From positions 124,001 through 188,000 of the forward strand of contig JADGRA010000014.1 in assembly GCA_017881265.1 (NCBI GenBank): DNA of 64,000 bases, read 5' to 3'. The notes under the pieces were generated by a model. It was not told the origin of the DNA and ran no database searches. It worked only from the letters and a program-made list of their open reading frames with translations. Positions 9,370 to 18,759 of this stretch are shown here, one piece after another. The translations under genes and the position numbers were made by a program. This DNA comes from Myxococcaceae bacterium (GTDB lineage: Bacteria > Myxococcota > Myxococcia > Myxococcales > Myxococcaceae). The stretch's first letter is position 1, and each line of letters opens with the position of its first letter.

Positions 9370-10026
9370 ATGCTGCGAGCTGCCATCTACGACATGGACG
9401 GACTGCTCCTCGACTCGGAGCCGTACTGGGTGCAGGCGGAACTCGAGGTGCTGGGTGGCGTCGGCGTGCCCCTCACCGAGCAGCTTGCGCGCGAGACGAC
9501 GGGCATGCGCCTGGACGAGGCGGTGGCGCACTGGTACCGCCGCTTCCCCTGGACGGGGCAAAGCCAGGGCGATGTGCTGGCGCGGCTGACGCGGGCCGCC
9601 CACCACCTCATCCTCGCGCACGCCGAGGCCAAGCCTGGGGTGACGGAGTCGCTGCACCTCTTCACCCGGCTGGGCATCCGCCGGGCGCTGGCCTCCTCAT
9701 CGCCCTTGAGCCTCATCCGCGCCGTGGTGGAGAAGCTTCGCCTGCAGGGGCACTTCGAGCTCACCGTCTCGGCCGAGTCCGAGATGCACGGCAAGCCCCA
9801 CCCGGCGGTGTACCTCACCTGCGCCGAGCGCCTGGGGCTGCGCCCGCCCGAATGCGTGGCGCTGGAGGACTCCGTCAATGGCCTCACCTCGGCCAAGGCG
9901 GCCGGCATGCACGTCATCGCCGTGCCGGAAGCCGCCCACCGCACGGACGTGCGCTTCCGGGCGGCGGACGTGGTGGTGAATTCGCTGCTGGAGGTGGACC
10001 AGCCCCTCTTGGAGCGCCTTCGCTAG
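9370..10026 (+). CDS. hxpB: HAD-family hexitol/2-deoxyglucose-6-phosphate phosphatase (YniC/HxpB-like)
   Basis: Haloacid-dehalogenase phosphatase of 218 residues (E. coli YniC/HxpB has 222) that removes phosphate from sugar or hexitol phosphates in the cytoplasm. HAD motif I is IYDMDGLLLDSE with nucleophile D8 and acid D10; motif II is ASSSPLS; motif III Lys lies in HGKPHPAVYL; motif IV is ALEDSVNG. The cap contains WYRRFPWTGQS, which matches the WYARQPWNGPS segment of YniC and supports this subfamily over beta-phosphoglucomutase or phosphoglycolate phosphatase. It starts 17 bases after uvrA. Two strong hairpins follow at 10037-10095, suggesting the transcript ends here. The exact substrate is inference from the subfamily. 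Confidence 0.88.
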   Translation: MLRAAIYDMDGLLLDSEPYWVQAELEVLGGVGVPLTEQLARETTGMRLDEAVAHWYRRFPWTGQSQGDVLARLTRAAHHLILAHAEAKPGVTESLHLFTRLGIRRALASSSPLSLIRAVVEKLRLQGHFELTVSAESEMHGKPHPAVYLTCAERLGLRPPECVALEDSVNGLTSAKAAGMHVIAVPEAAHRTDVRFRAADVVVNSLLEVDQPLLERLR

Positions 10027-10036
10027 CCTGGGGAGC

Positions 10037-10095
10037 GGGCGTCCTTCCCAGACGCCCTTCGCCGCAGCCGCCTTGCAACCGGCGGCGGTTGCGGC
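10037..10095 (+). terminator. Tandem hairpins after hxpB
   Basis: First hairpin: 7-bp stem GGGCGTC (10037-10043) with GACGCCC (10051-10057), 7-base loop. Second: GCCGCAGCCGCC (10061-10072) pairs with GGCGGC (10081-10086) and TGCGGC (10090-10095) around a 3-base bulge, 8-base loop. No long T run follows, so this is a probable GC-rich terminator or 3'-end stabiliser rather than a textbook Rho-independent site. Confidence 0.5.
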
Positions 10096-10142
10096 TGTCC
10101 TGTCGCCCCTCTGGTCCCCCTCTCTGCCCGCTGAGGCCTTCC

Positions 10143-12155
10143 ATGCACACCGGTGCCCTCCGCCGTCCGCTGCACCGTCTTGCCCGCGCCAGCCAGACGG
10201 CCTTCCTGCTCGCCGCCGTGGCTGCCCTGGGCCAGACGCCTAGCCCCGGGGCGTCCCAGCAGGCCGGGTACTCCGGCCACGGCGCTGGCAGCGCCTCCGC
10301 CGAAATCCTGGCGAAGTACGCCCCCCCTGCCCTGCCTCCAAGCTTGAGCGCGCGCATCCAGGCCATGCTGGACGTGCGCTCGCCGGGGGCGGGCCTGGTG
10401 TCGCCCGACGGCAAGCGCCTGTACTTCAGCTGGACCGTCACCGGGACGCAGCAGGTGTGGCGGCTGGACGGCCCCCAGCGCTTCCCCGTGCAGCTGACGG
10501 GAGGCGAGGACCGCACCGACGTGGTGGCCATTGCCCCGGACGGCAGCTTCCTCCTCATCTTGCGGGACCGCGGCGGCGAGGAGTACCCGGGGCTGTACTG
10601 GCAGTCGCCGGACGGGGGCCCGCTGCATCTCATCCAGCACCTGCCCCGGGTGCAGTCCTTCGCCCAATTCATCTCGGACGACTCGCGCTACGTCTACTTC
10701 AAGGCCAACGACATCAAGCCGGACTCCTACGCCATCTACCGGTGGGAGAAGCAGAGCGGCACGAAGGAAAAGGTGTTCGACCAGGATGGGCTGTGGGACC
10801 TCGCGGACCACCGGCCCGACGGGCGGCTGCTGCTGGTGAAGGAACTCGGCAGCGCGGTGACGGAAGTCTACGAGTGGAATCCGAACACCAAGGCGCTGAC
10901 GCCCATCATCGGCCAGGGGGTGCGCGAGGAGTACCAGGCCGCCTACGGAGCGGCCGAGGGCGAGGTGCTCATCCTCACCCCAAAAATCGGGGAGTACCGG
11001 CGGCTCTACCGCTGGCAGGTGGGCGGAACGTTCGAGGCGGTGACGCCTGAGCTGCCGCACGACGTGGCGAGTTTCCTCATCGACCAGGCCCGAACCCGCA
11101 TCCTCTACACCGTCAACGAGGAGGGTTACAGCAGGATGCATGCGATGGACGCCCACACCTTCCGGACAGTCGCCCTCCCGAAGCTGCCGGAGTCCGACCG
11201 CGTCTTTGCGCGCAGCTTCAGCCCCAACGGCCGCTACGCCACGCTCTCGGTGGACACGGGTACCGCGCCGGCCATGGGCTACGTCGTGGACTGGAAGACG
11301 GGGAAGGCCACCCAGTGGCAGCTGCCGAGTGCGCCGGAAGTGGACCTGTCGCGCTTCGTCCGGGCGAAGCTGGAGACGTACCCGGCGCGCGACGGGACGC
11401 GCATTCCGATGCTCGTCCGCCGACCCCTCAGCTGCGCCGAGCCGTGCCCCGTGGTGGTGGCCTTTCACGGCGGCCCGGAGGGTCAGTCGGTACCGGGCTT
11501 CAACGTCCGTGCGCAGCTCTTCGTGGACGCGGGCTTCGTCTACGTCGAGCCCAACGTGCGTGGCAGCGACGGCTACGGGAAGACTTGGTTTCACGCCGAC
11601 GACGGGCCGAAGCGGCTCAATATTATTACCGACATCGAAGACTGTTCTCGCTACATCCGGAAGGCCTGGGCGGCTTCCGGTCAGGCGCCCAAGGTGGGCG
11701 TCTTCGGGGGCAGCTACGGGGGCTACTCTTCGCTCATCGGGATGACCATGTTCGCCGGCGCCTACGACGCCGGCGTGGACATCGTCGGCATCTCGAACCT
11801 CCTCACCTTCCTCAACAACACCGCGCCCTACCGCCGGGTGCTGCGGGTGAACGAGTACGGGGACCCGGAGAAGGACAAGGAAGCTCTCATCAAGCTGTCC
11901 CCCCTCACCTACATCGACCGCGTCTCGGCGCCGCTGCTGATTATTGCCGGCGCCAATGACCCGCGCGTGCCGGTGGGGGAAGCGGTGCAGATGCACAACG
12001 CGCTGGACGCCCGCGGCATCAAGAGCCCACTCATCATCTTCCCGGACGAGGGCCACGGCGCCTCCAAACGCGCCAACCAGGTGGTGCAGTTCGGCGCCTC
12101 CATCGAATTCTTCGAAGCGACGCTGAAGCCCGCCTCTAAGTCAGCCTCGCGCTGA
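10143..12155 (+). CDS. Secreted S9-family (prolyl oligopeptidase/acylaminoacyl-peptidase type) serine peptidase
   Basis: A 670-residue exported peptidase of clan SC. The ATG at 10143 gives a basic N-terminus and a hydrophobic segment (TAFLLAAVAALGQ) typical of a signal peptide. The first half carries WD/beta-propeller-like repeats (SPDGKRLYFS, APDGSFLLIL, SDDSRYVYFK, SPNGRYATLS) that gate the active site. The C-terminal alpha/beta-hydrolase domain has the oxyanion segment FHGGPEGQ, nucleophile Ser in GGSYGGYSS, Asp in GANDPRVP and His in DEGHGAS, so the catalytic triad is complete. It probably releases dipeptides or acylated amino acids in the envelope. The POT peptide transporter gene ends 2 bases away on the other strand, which suggests but does not prove joint use in peptide scavenging. 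Confidence 0.92.
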   Translation: MHTGALRRPLHRLARASQTAFLLAAVAALGQTPSPGASQQAGYSGHGAGSASAEILAKYAPPALPPSLSARIQAMLDVRSPGAGLVSPDGKRLYFSWTVTGTQQVWRLDGPQRFPVQLTGGEDRTDVVAIAPDGSFLLILRDRGGEEYPGLYWQSPDGGPLHLIQHLPRVQSFAQFISDDSRYVYFKANDIKPDSYAIYRWEKQSGTKEKVFDQDGLWDLADHRPDGRLLLVKELGSAVTEVYEWNPNTKALTPIIGQGVREEYQAAYGAAEGEVLILTPKIGEYRRLYRWQVGGTFEAVTPELPHDVASFLIDQARTRILYTVNEEGYSRMHAMDAHTFRTVALPKLPESDRVFARSFSPNGRYATLSVDTGTAPAMGYVVDWKTGKATQWQLPSAPEVDLSRFVRAKLETYPARDGTRIPMLVRRPLSCAEPCPVVVAFHGGPEGQSVPGFNVRAQLFVDAGFVYVEPNVRGSDGYGKTWFHADDGPKRLNIITDIEDCSRYIRKAWAASGQAPKVGVFGGSYGGYSSLIGMTMFAGAYDAGVDIVGISNLLTFLNNTAPYRRVLRVNEYGDPEKDKEALIKLSPLTYIDRVSAPLLIIAGANDPRVPVGEAVQMHNALDARGIKSPLIIFPDEGHGASKRANQVVQFGASIEFFEATLKPASKSASR

Positions 12156-12157
12156 CG

Positions 12158-13672
12158 TCAGGAGGCCGTCGCGGGACTGGCCGCGGGCGCCGGGGTGACG
12201 TCCTCCGCGCCGTGCATCATCCGGGTCAGCGTCCCGGACAGTGTCAGGAGCACCAGGCCCGCGGCCGCGGTGCCCAGGACAATAATGCCAAACATCGTCT
12301 GGTCTCCGACGCGCTCGGCGGCCCCGCCCAGCATGCCGGCCAGTTTGTTGGCGGCGGCATTGGAGAGGAACCACACGCCCATCAGCGCCGAGGCGAACTT
12401 GGTGGGCGCCAGCTTGGTCACCATGGACAGGCCCACCGGGGAGAGCGCCAACTCCCCCCAGGTGTGGAAGAGGTAGGCGCCCACCACCCAGAGGAGGGCC
12501 GCCTTGCCCTCGGCCGCGCTCTGCTTCGCCGCGCCGTACATGAGGACGAAGCCGACGGAGACCAGGAGCAGGCCGAGCGCCATCTTGGTGGGCGTCCGCG
12601 GCTCCTTGCCGCGCGCGGCGAGCCACGTCCACAGCATGGCGAACAGCGGGGCAAAGCCGACGATGAAGATGGAGTTGACGGACTGGAACCAGGTGGTGGG
12701 GATGGTGAGGGTGAAGAGGCCGCGGTCCACCTTGGTGTCGGTGTACAAGTTCATCAGGCCGCCGGCCTGTTCAAAGGCCGCCCAGAAGAAGACGACGAAG
12801 AGGGCCAGGACGAAGATGACGATGACCCGGTCCCGCTCCTCCTTCTTCAGCTTCCCGAAAAAAGTCAGGTAGACGAAGAAGCCGAACATGGTGCCCAGGA
12901 TGGCGGTCAGAAGGACGTAGTCCCAGTTGACGCGGCCGGCGAGCGGGCCCCAGATGGCCAGCCAGGCGAGGGCGGCCAACACCACCACGGCGATGGCGAG
13001 GGCCCGGAGGAAGCGTTTCACCGCCTCGGCCGAGGGCTTCTCCTTCAAGGTGCCAATTCCCGGCAACAACTTGCCCTTCAGCGCCAGGAAGGTGGCGACG
13101 CCGATGGCCATACCCACCCCGGACAGGGCGAAGCCGAAGGACCAGTCGACGTTTTCCGCCACGCCACCGGCCAGCAGCGGCCCCACCAGGCCACCGAGGT
13201 TGATGCCCATGTAGAAGATGGTGAAGGCGCTGTCGCGCCGGCGGTCGCCTGGGGCGTACAGCTGCCCCACCATGGTGGAGATGTTGGCTTTGAAGAAGCC
13301 GTTCCCGAGGATGAGGATGAGGAGCCCGGCGTAAAGCGTCGGCACGGACTTCACCGCGCAGAGGAATTGCCCGCACATCATCAGCGTGCCGCCGAGCACC
13401 ACCGAGAGGCGCTGGCCGAAGAAGCGGTCGGCGATGTAGCCCCCCAGCACCGGCGTCAGGTACACCAATCCGGTGTACGTCCCGTACAGGCTGAGGGCCT
13501 GGCCGCGCGACCAACCCAGGCCCCGGCTCGCGTCCACCAGGTACAGCACCAGGAAGGCGCGCATCCCGTAGTACTGGAAGCGCTCGAACGCCTCGGTGAA
13601 GAAGAGGAGGTACAGCCCGCGGGGGTGTCCCTTCGCAGAAGGCGCAGAAGCGGCGGCGGTGGCGGTCGTCAT
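12158..13672 (-). CDS. Proton-dependent oligopeptide transporter (POT/PTR2 family)
   Basis: Inner-membrane proton/peptide symporter of the major facilitator superfamily importing di- and tripeptides. The 504-residue protein starts with the POT signature: the ExxER proton-coupling motif is EAFERF followed by [12 protein letters not shown], then a long PTR2 segment ([12 protein letters not shown]) and [17 protein letters not shown]. About 14 hydrophobic helices can be traced, and the last third holds FSVNS-like PTR signature residues ([17 protein letters not shown]). The ATG at 13670-13672 is preferred because GAGGGG lies just upstream; the frame stays open to a GTG at 13696. It converges on the S9 peptidase gene with a 2-base gap and is divergent from nadA across 172 bases. 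Substrate range cannot be read from sequence. Confidence 0.93.
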   Translation of the reverse strand: MTTATAAASAPSAKGHPRGLYLLFFTEAFERFQYYGMRAFLVLYLVDASRGLGWSRGQALSLYGTYTGLVYLTPVLGGYIADRFFGQRLSVVLGGTLMMCGQFLCAVKSVPTLYAGLLILILGNGFFKANISTMVGQLYAPGDRRRDSAFTIFYMGINLGGLVGPLLAGGVAENVDWSFGFALSGVGMAIGVATFLALKGKLLPGIGTLKEKPSAEAVKRFLRALAIAVVVLAALAWLAIWGPLAGRVNWDYVLLTAILGTMFGFFVYLTFFGKLKKEERDRVIVIFVLALFVVFFWAAFEQAGGLMNLYTDTKVDRGLFTLTIPTTWFQSVNSIFIVGFAPLFAMLWTWLAARGKEPRTPTKMALGLLLVSVGFVLMYGAAKQSAAEGKAALLWVVGAYLFHTWGELALSPVGLSMVTKLAPTKFASALMGVWFLSNAAANKLAGMLGGAAERVGDQTMFGIIVLGTAAAGLVLLTLSGTLTRMMHGAEDVTPAPAASPATAS

Positions 13673-13770
13673 GCGGCCCCTCATCCCGGGCGGCACCGCC
13701 GGAAGAGCGGGCCGCAGCCGCCCCTCGTACCAGAAGCCGGGGGGTCCGCGGGGGGAAAGGGCGCCCTGTT

Positions 13771-13785
13771 GCCGCCAACGGCGGC
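13771..13785. promoter_or_regulatory. Short GC hairpin upstream of nadA
   Basis: GCCGCC (13771-13776) and GGCGGC (13780-13785) form a perfect 6-bp stem with a 3-base loop, 59 bases before the chosen nadA start, in the divergent promoter region with the POT gene. It may be an operator, part of a leader, or chance in GC-rich DNA. Confidence 0.25.
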
Positions 13786-13844
13786 CCTGGCGTCAGGGGT
13801 GCACGCGCGTTATGGGCAGGGCCAGCAGGAGAGAGACAACCCCC

Positions 13845-14786
13845 GTGGCCATCGCCCTCCACAGCTTGGACTTGGAAGCGGACGTCCGCCGGCTGAAGAA
13901 GGAACTGAACGCGGTCATCCTCGCCCACTACTACCAGGAGAGCGAAGTGCAGGACGTCGCGGACTTCGTCGGGGACAGCCTGGCCCTGGCGCAGGAGGCG
14001 GCCAAGACGGACGCCGACACCATCGTCTTCTGCGGCGTCCACTTCATGGCCGAGACGGCCAAAATTCTAAACCCGAAGAAGCTGGTGCTGCTGCCGGACC
14101 TCAAGGCCGGCTGCAGCCTGTCGGACCGCTGCCCGCCGGCCGCTTTCCGCGCCTTCGTCGACCAGCACCCGGGCGCCTTCGTCGTGACCTACGTCAACAG
14201 CTCGGCGGCGGTGAAGGCGATGAGCGACGTCATCTGCACCTCCTCCAACGCCGCGCGGATTGTCGCCCGCGCGCCGGCCGACCGGCCCATCCTCTTCGCC
14301 CCGGACCAGCACCTCGGGCGCTGGGTGGCCAAGCAGACCGGGCGCGAGCTGGTGCTCTGGCCGGGCAGCTGCATGGTGCATGAGATTTTCAGCGAGAAGC
14401 GCCTGGTGCAGCTGAAGGCCCAGCACCCGGAGGCCGAGGTGGTGGCGCACCCGGAATGCGAGGCAGCGGTGCTTCAGCACGCGGACTACGTCGGCAGCAC
14501 CCGCGGCATCCTCGAGCACGTGCTGGCGAGTCCCCGCCGCACCTTCATCGTCGCCACCGAGGTGGGCATCCTCCACCAGATGCAGAAGCACGCGCCGGAC
14601 AAGACGTACATCCCCGCGCCCCCGGACAACGGCTGCGCCTGCAACGAGTGTCCGCACATGAAACTGAATACGCTGGAGAAACTGGTCCTCTGCATGCGCC
14701 GGCGCACCCCAGAGCTCACCATGCCAAGGCCGCTGCTGGAGGCCGCCCGGGCGCCCCTGGACCGGATGCTGGATTGGTCCCGGTAA
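13845..14786 (+). CDS. nadA: Quinolinate synthase
   Basis: NadA condenses iminoaspartate with dihydroxyacetone phosphate to make quinolinate in de novo NAD synthesis and needs a [4Fe-4S] cluster. The three cluster cysteines are in [18 protein letters not shown] and [10 protein letters not shown]. Other family blocks are [31 protein letters not shown] and HPECEAAV. The GTG at 13845 is chosen because AGGAGAGAG lies 9-11 bases upstream, giving 313 residues; an in-frame ATG at 13812 would give 324. No nadB or nadC is seen nearby, so NAD genes are dispersed here. A gene of unknown function follows after 45 bases. Confidence 0.96.
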   Translation: MAIALHSLDLEADVRRLKKELNAVILAHYYQESEVQDVADFVGDSLALAQEAAKTDADTIVFCGVHFMAETAKILNPKKLVLLPDLKAGCSLSDRCPPAAFRAFVDQHPGAFVVTYVNSSAAVKAMSDVICTSSNAARIVARAPADRPILFAPDQHLGRWVAKQTGRELVLWPGSCMVHEIFSEKRLVQLKAQHPEAEVVAHPECEAAVLQHADYVGSTRGILEHVLASPRRTFIVATEVGILHQMQKHAPDKTYIPAPPDNGCACNECPHMKLNTLEKLVLCMRRRTPELTMPRPLLEAARAPLDRMLDWSR

Positions 14787-14831
14787 GCTTGCCCCCCGCG
14801 AGTCCCGTGGTAATGGCTTAGCTGAACGCCC

Positions 14832-15401
14832 GTGGCCACCCGCTTCTTCTCCCTGCCGTCGCATCTCCTCGTCCTGCCGCCGCGCCTGCTTCCGGCGGAG
14901 TCCATCTATGAGCCGGAGCTGCCGGCCGTCGTCGGCGCCGTGGACCGCGCCATCAGTGGGGCGGAGTTTCGCGACCAGCGCCTGCCGGACCGGGTGGAGC
15001 TGCTACTGGCGGAGGCAGAGCGCTTCGCCGCCCCCTCCGCCGACACCAGCTACTCCATCATCATCGCCCGGCCACCCGGGGACTTGCCGGCGCTGCTGCG
15101 GACGGCGGACCAGCTGGAGACGATGGCCCTGGACACGGACGGGGAGCGAGCCCTGGTGTGGAAGTGCGAGTCGTGCGGCACGCGCTACGCCGTCCCGGTG
15201 GCGCTGGCGCGCGACGTCTCCATCCACTGCGAGCGCTGCGGCCAGCCGGTGCAGCTGCTGCGCGTGCGCTCGCTCGGCGAGCAGTCGTTGATGGACCCCC
15301 ACCACAGCGCGGTGAATGTCGCGCGGCGCGCCCTGGCTGCCTTTTTCCGCGAGTCGATGGCCCGGGGCTGGCCCGTCCTCGCCAGCCGCAAGCGCAGTTG
15401 A
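14832..15401 (+). CDS. Uncharacterised protein with a C-terminal zinc ribbon
   Basis: A 189-residue soluble protein with no recognised family. Residues about 105-140 hold two CxxC knuckles, CESCGTRY and CERCGQP, a zinc-ribbon arrangement used for nucleic-acid or protein binding. The N-terminal two thirds is helical and acidic without obvious catalytic motifs. The start is GTG at 14832. It lies 45 bases after nadA and its stop overlaps the TTG start of the next gene (TTGA), so it is probably the first of three coupled genes of unknown function (14832-18141). The function is unknown. Confidence 0.75.
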   Translation: MATRFFSLPSHLLVLPPRLLPAESIYEPELPAVVGAVDRAISGAEFRDQRLPDRVELLLAEAERFAAPSADTSYSIIIARPPGDLPALLRTADQLETMALDTDGERALVWKCESCGTRYAVPVALARDVSIHCERCGQPVQLLRVRSLGEQSLMDPHHSAVNVARRALAAFFRESMARGWPVLASRKRS

Positions 15402-16972
15402 GTGGCGCTCGCGTTGGCCGGGCGGCGTACGCGCTGGCCCTGTGCTTCGGCGTCCTGCCGCTGTGGGCGGCGCGCCAGCTGCCCATGGTGGACCTCCCGC
15501 AGCATCTGGCCCTCATCTCCGCCCTGCACCGGCTGACGGACCCCACCACTCTCTACCCGGCGGTGTTCGCCGCCCGGGGAGAGCTGACGCCGTACCTCGG
15601 CTACTACCACCTGGTGTCGCTTCTCAACTGGCTGCTGCCGCTCGAACTCGCCAACCGCTGCTTCCTCACCGCGGTGGTGGCCGGGCTGCCGCTCAGTCTG
15701 GCCTTCCTGTTGCGCGCGCTGGGGCGACCGCGCTGGCCCAGCCTTCTGGCCCTGCCTTTTTCTTACGGGGACAGCTTCGGCTGGGGCTTCATCAACTACC
15801 TGGCCTCGCTACCGCTGGCGCTTTTGGCCTGCGGCTGCTTCGTCCGGGCGCTGGAGGCGGGGCCCCGGCGCCGCGCCTGGGCGCTGGCCCACGCCTCCGT
15901 GCTGGTGCTGGCGCTTCTCATGCACGTGCAGGCCTTCTTCTTCCTGGCCCTGGCCCTGCCCTGGCTTCTCCTCACCACCCAGGTGCCGGGGGGCCTGCGC
16001 GAGCGGGGCTGGGCCCTGCTCAGCGTCGTCCCGGCGGTGACGCTGTTCGCCGTCTGGGGGGCCGGGCGCCTGTTGGCCCCGGCGGAGGTGGCCGAGGGGG
16101 CGCCGTGGAAGGCGTGGGGCCCTCTCTTCTCGGAGAGAAACCTGGCCTTCAAGCCCTTCGCGCAAAATCTCGGCGAGTTGCCCCAAGTCCTCGCCAACCA
16201 GCTGCGCGACGCCTCCGACCGCTGGGCCCTGTACGCGGTGTGCCTTCTCTGGGTGGCGGCCGCGTTGGCTGTGCTGCTGGGCGCAAAGGGTACCGTGCGT
16301 GAACGGGGGGTCGCCCGGCTGCGCCTTTGGGGCCTGGGCCTTTTGGCGCTGCTTCTGTACTTCCTCCTCCCCTTCGACATCCGCGGCGCCATCTACTACC
16401 TCAACACGCGCTACGCGCACCTGGCGGCCGCCCTGCTTGCCGCCAGCGTCCCGCCATTGGGGCGCACGCTGCGGCCCATCTTCCTGGGGCTGTCCGCGGC
16501 CGCGGCGCTGGTGCTGGCCGTACCGCTGTGGGGGGCCTTCCGGGCCTTCGACGTGGAAGCCGCGCCCCTGCTGCGCTTCGCGGCGCTGACGCCGCCCCGG
16601 GCCACCGTCATGGGCCTCATCTTCAACACCGGCTCGCGCGTGCTGACGCACCCGGTGTTCCTGCATGCCGCGGCCGTCCCGGCGCGCCTTTCCGGCGGCA
16701 TCACCAACTTCAGCTTCGCCCTCACCCCGCACTCCCCGCTGCGCTACCGCGGCGCGCCGCCGCCCAGCTTCCCGTCGGAATGGCGGCCGGACGGCTTTCG
16801 CTGGCAGGGCATGGGCGAGGCCTACAGCCACTTCCTCATCCGGGGGGTGCCCCCGGAGCGTCTCTTCGGCGCCCACCTGGGGCCGGACGTCCACGTCGTC
16901 GCCCAGCAGGACGGCATGGCCTGGCTGGAACGGGGGTCGGGGACACTGTCACCACGAAGTGCACTGCCATGA
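15398..16972 (+). CDS. Polytopic membrane protein, possibly GT-C-like glycosyltransferase
   Basis: A 524-residue integral membrane protein with roughly ten hydrophobic helices (for example LALLACGCF, HASVLVLALLMHVQAFFFLA and LGLLALLLYFLLPF) and a C-terminal soluble tail of about 130 residues. Alternating loops and helices with the early motif MVDLPQHLALISALH recall membrane glycosyltransferases that use polyprenyl donors, but I cannot identify the family with confidence. The start is read as TTG at 15398, which overlaps the stop of the zinc-ribbon gene, because no ATG or GTG lies in frame near the first hydrophobic helix; a weak ribosome site makes this uncertain. The stop overlaps the next start (ATGA). 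Confidence 0.75.
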   Translation: MSGARVGRAAYALALCFGVLPLWAARQLPMVDLPQHLALISALHRLTDPTTLYPAVFAARGELTPYLGYYHLVSLLNWLLPLELANRCFLTAVVAGLPLSLAFLLRALGRPRWPSLLALPFSYGDSFGWGFINYLASLPLALLACGCFVRALEAGPRRRAWALAHASVLVLALLMHVQAFFFLALALPWLLLTTQVPGGLRERGWALLSVVPAVTLFAVWGAGRLLAPAEVAEGAPWKAWGPLFSERNLAFKPFAQNLGELPQVLANQLRDASDRWALYAVCLLWVAAALAVLLGAKGTVRERGVARLRLWGLGLLALLLYFLLPFDIRGAIYYLNTRYAHLAAALLAASVPPLGRTLRPIFLGLSAAAALVLAVPLWGAFRAFDVEAAPLLRFAALTPPRATVMGLIFNTGSRVLTHPVFLHAAAVPARLSGGITNFSFALTPHSPLRYRGAPPPSFPSEWRPDGFRWQGMGEAYSHFLIRGVPPERLFGAHLGPDVHVVAQQDGMAWLERGSGTLSPRSALP

Positions 16973-18141
16973 CGTCGCCCTCCCTTTCCCGCCTGCTGTG
17001 CACCCAAACCGCCCCGCCGGAGGGGCAGGACGGCCAGGCCTGGGCCATGGCCCGCGCGGTGTTGCATGGCCAGACGGACGCCCAGGCAGCCGAGGCGCTG
17101 CCGGAGCCGCTGCTGCTGGCCCTGTTGGACGCCTGCGTCGAGGAGCGGCTGGCCGCCCCGGTGGAGGCACTGTCGGCCAGCCGGGCCAAGGGCGTGGCCA
17201 AGGCCGCGCGGCGTGCCCAGTACCGCCTGCGCTCCGCCGGCGTGGCCACCCAGCGTCCCGCCGTGCCGGCCCAGCCGCCAGCGCCGAAGGAGGAGGCGGC
17301 GGCGGAGTTGCCGTGCCTGCTGTCGCCGCCAGACGGCGCAGGCGACAGCCTGTTGGTGGTGGTGCGCCCGGTGAAGGGCGGCCTCGCCCTGCATGAGGTG
17401 GTGCTGTCCGACGAGATGGGACTTGTGGAGCACCGCGAATTTGAAAGCAGCCGAAGCGGCTACCGGCGCAGCCTCCGGGAGGCACGCGCCCAGCCGCTGC
17501 GGGAAATTTCCCTGGCCGAGGCCCGGACGCTGCTGGCCGAGGCCTACCGCTGCAACCTGGCCACGCGCTCACCGCTGCCCCGGGGCGCCGAGGAGATGCT
17601 GCGCCGGCTGTCGGTGGAGCCGGCCGCCTCGCCACTGCCGCCCGTGCCAGTGCCCGAGGAGGGGGACGCCGTCCTCGCCCTCCAGGCCGCCGCACTGCAC
17701 GAGGAGCCGGAGTTGCGCGGCTTCTTGCCACCGGAGTCCGAATTGAAGCTGCTGGCCGCCCGCGTGCAGGAAGTCCAGTCCAGCCCGCTGGCCCTGTCGG
17801 AGGTGCAGCGGGCCGAGCAGATTCAGGAAAAGGCGCGCGCGATGGCCGAGGCCTTCTTCACCCCCGAGCGCTCGCAGTTGTACGGCCGGCGCCTGTGGGC
17901 GCTGGCCGACGTCTTCGACCGAACGCACCGCGGCCCGAAGGCTGTCGTGGCGCGCGCCGAGGCGCGGCGCCTCTTCCACCGGGCCCCGGGGCTGTTCTCG
18001 CGCTTCGCCGAGGCGCTCTACACGAAGCTTCTGCCGAAGTCGGCCCTCCCCGGGGCGGAGACCCCAGACACCGCGCCCGCGGCGCCGGCCGCCCCGGCCC
18101 CCGGCGAGCGCCGCAGCAAGGGCGGCCTCATCCTTCCGTAA
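16969..18141 (+). CDS. Uncharacterised helical protein, end of a three-gene coupled set
   Basis: A 390-residue cytoplasmic protein. Residues about 45-100 form a helical, basic segment (VAKAARRAQYRLRSAGV) resembling a HEAT-like repeat, followed by a Pro/Ala linker, a central alpha/beta domain (LLVVVRPVKGGLALHEVVLSDE) and a long helical C-terminal domain ending in a low-complexity Pro/Ala tail. The ATG at 16969 overlaps the stop of the membrane-protein gene. I do not recognise a catalytic motif or family. With the two upstream genes it forms a unit joined by 4-base overlaps, so the three products may act together. An extended reading from 16327 is rejected because it runs through the membrane-protein gene. 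Confidence 0.75.
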   Translation: MTSPSLSRLLCTQTAPPEGQDGQAWAMARAVLHGQTDAQAAEALPEPLLLALLDACVEERLAAPVEALSASRAKGVAKAARRAQYRLRSAGVATQRPAVPAQPPAPKEEAAAELPCLLSPPDGAGDSLLVVVRPVKGGLALHEVVLSDEMGLVEHREFESSRSGYRRSLREARAQPLREISLAEARTLLAEAYRCNLATRSPLPRGAEEMLRRLSVEPAASPLPPVPVPEEGDAVLALQAAALHEEPELRGFLPPESELKLLAARVQEVQSSPLALSEVQRAEQIQEKARAMAEAFFTPERSQLYGRRLWALADVFDRTHRGPKAVVARAEARRLFHRAPGLFSRFAEALYTKLLPKSALPGAETPDTAPAAPAAPAPGERRSKGGLILP

Positions 18142-18242
18142 GCCTCGGGAGCCGAGGGCGGCTGTTTCGAGGCCAGTATCGCGCTCATCCAAGCCCGCGG
18201 AGTCGTCGCTTGCGTTTCACGATGTCGTTCACAGCAGCCAGC

Positions 18243-18530
18243 TCAGAGCGACTGCCACTGGTCGCGGTGTAGCTGCAGCCACCAGCAGGGGGACAATCCT
18301 TGGTGGGGAAGTGCCGAACGAACGCACGGCTGCTCGACGGAATCGACGAAATCGAACTCAGCGCGGTTGCCCTTGAGCGGCGTCGAAACAAAATGCCTTA
18401 CCTCAATAGAGCCGAGGCCGCCTCCGCGGGCCAAACGAGCACGCAGGACTGCCCAATCGGCGCAGTACAGGATGAGAAGGAGCAGGGGCGTCCCCTTCAG
18501 AGCCCGCCTCGTTCGTGGCGACCACAGCAT
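18243..18530 (-). CDS. Small membrane-anchored protein with a CWW motif, atypical codon use
   Basis: A 95-residue protein with one N-terminal membrane helix (LLLLILYCADWAVLRARLA) and a short soluble domain containing VRHFVSTPLKGNRAEFDF and, near the end, a Cys pair in PCVRSALPHQGLSPCWW. Similar short proteins with a Leu-rich start, a central LKGN motif and a terminal CWW segment are, from memory, frequent in Acidobacteria. The ATG at 18528-18530 is chosen for a GTAGGAAG ribosome site 8 bases upstream; the frame continues upstream through the glycerophosphodiesterase gene and is not coding there. Codon use is less GC-rich than in the neighbours, hinting at transfer. It stands alone between plus-strand genes, flanked by about 100 and 230 bases without genes. 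The function is unknown. Confidence 0.75.
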   Translation of the reverse strand: MLWSPRTRRALKGTPLLLLILYCADWAVLRARLARGGGLGSIEVRHFVSTPLKGNRAEFDFVDSVEQPCVRSALPHQGLSPCWWLQLHRDQWQSL

Positions 18531-18759
18531 CGGATGGCTTCCTACCCGATGGTTTGCCCGAGCCGCCATGGGCCGCGACATCAGGCATGGCGGCGGACTG
18601 AGGAGCGGGATGAGCTTGGCATGGCCTTGCGGCGCAGCCCCCACAGGGGCATCGTGCGTGCCGTCGTTTCTTGCGCGACGCCGTTCGCCGTTGCAATGCG
18701 CTAGCTTTCCGAGTGGACGTTTAGGCCCAGAGGGAGTTAACGACGGCACCCCGTCTCTT

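Noticed and set aside
12212-14383. 723-codon frame across the POT gene and nadA
   Set aside because: It runs antisense to POT and out of frame through nadA; the composition is typical of GC-rich shadows.
18367-18759. N-terminal extension of the glycerophosphodiesterase
   Set aside because: The part before 18760 is antisense to the small membrane-protein gene and unlike the family.
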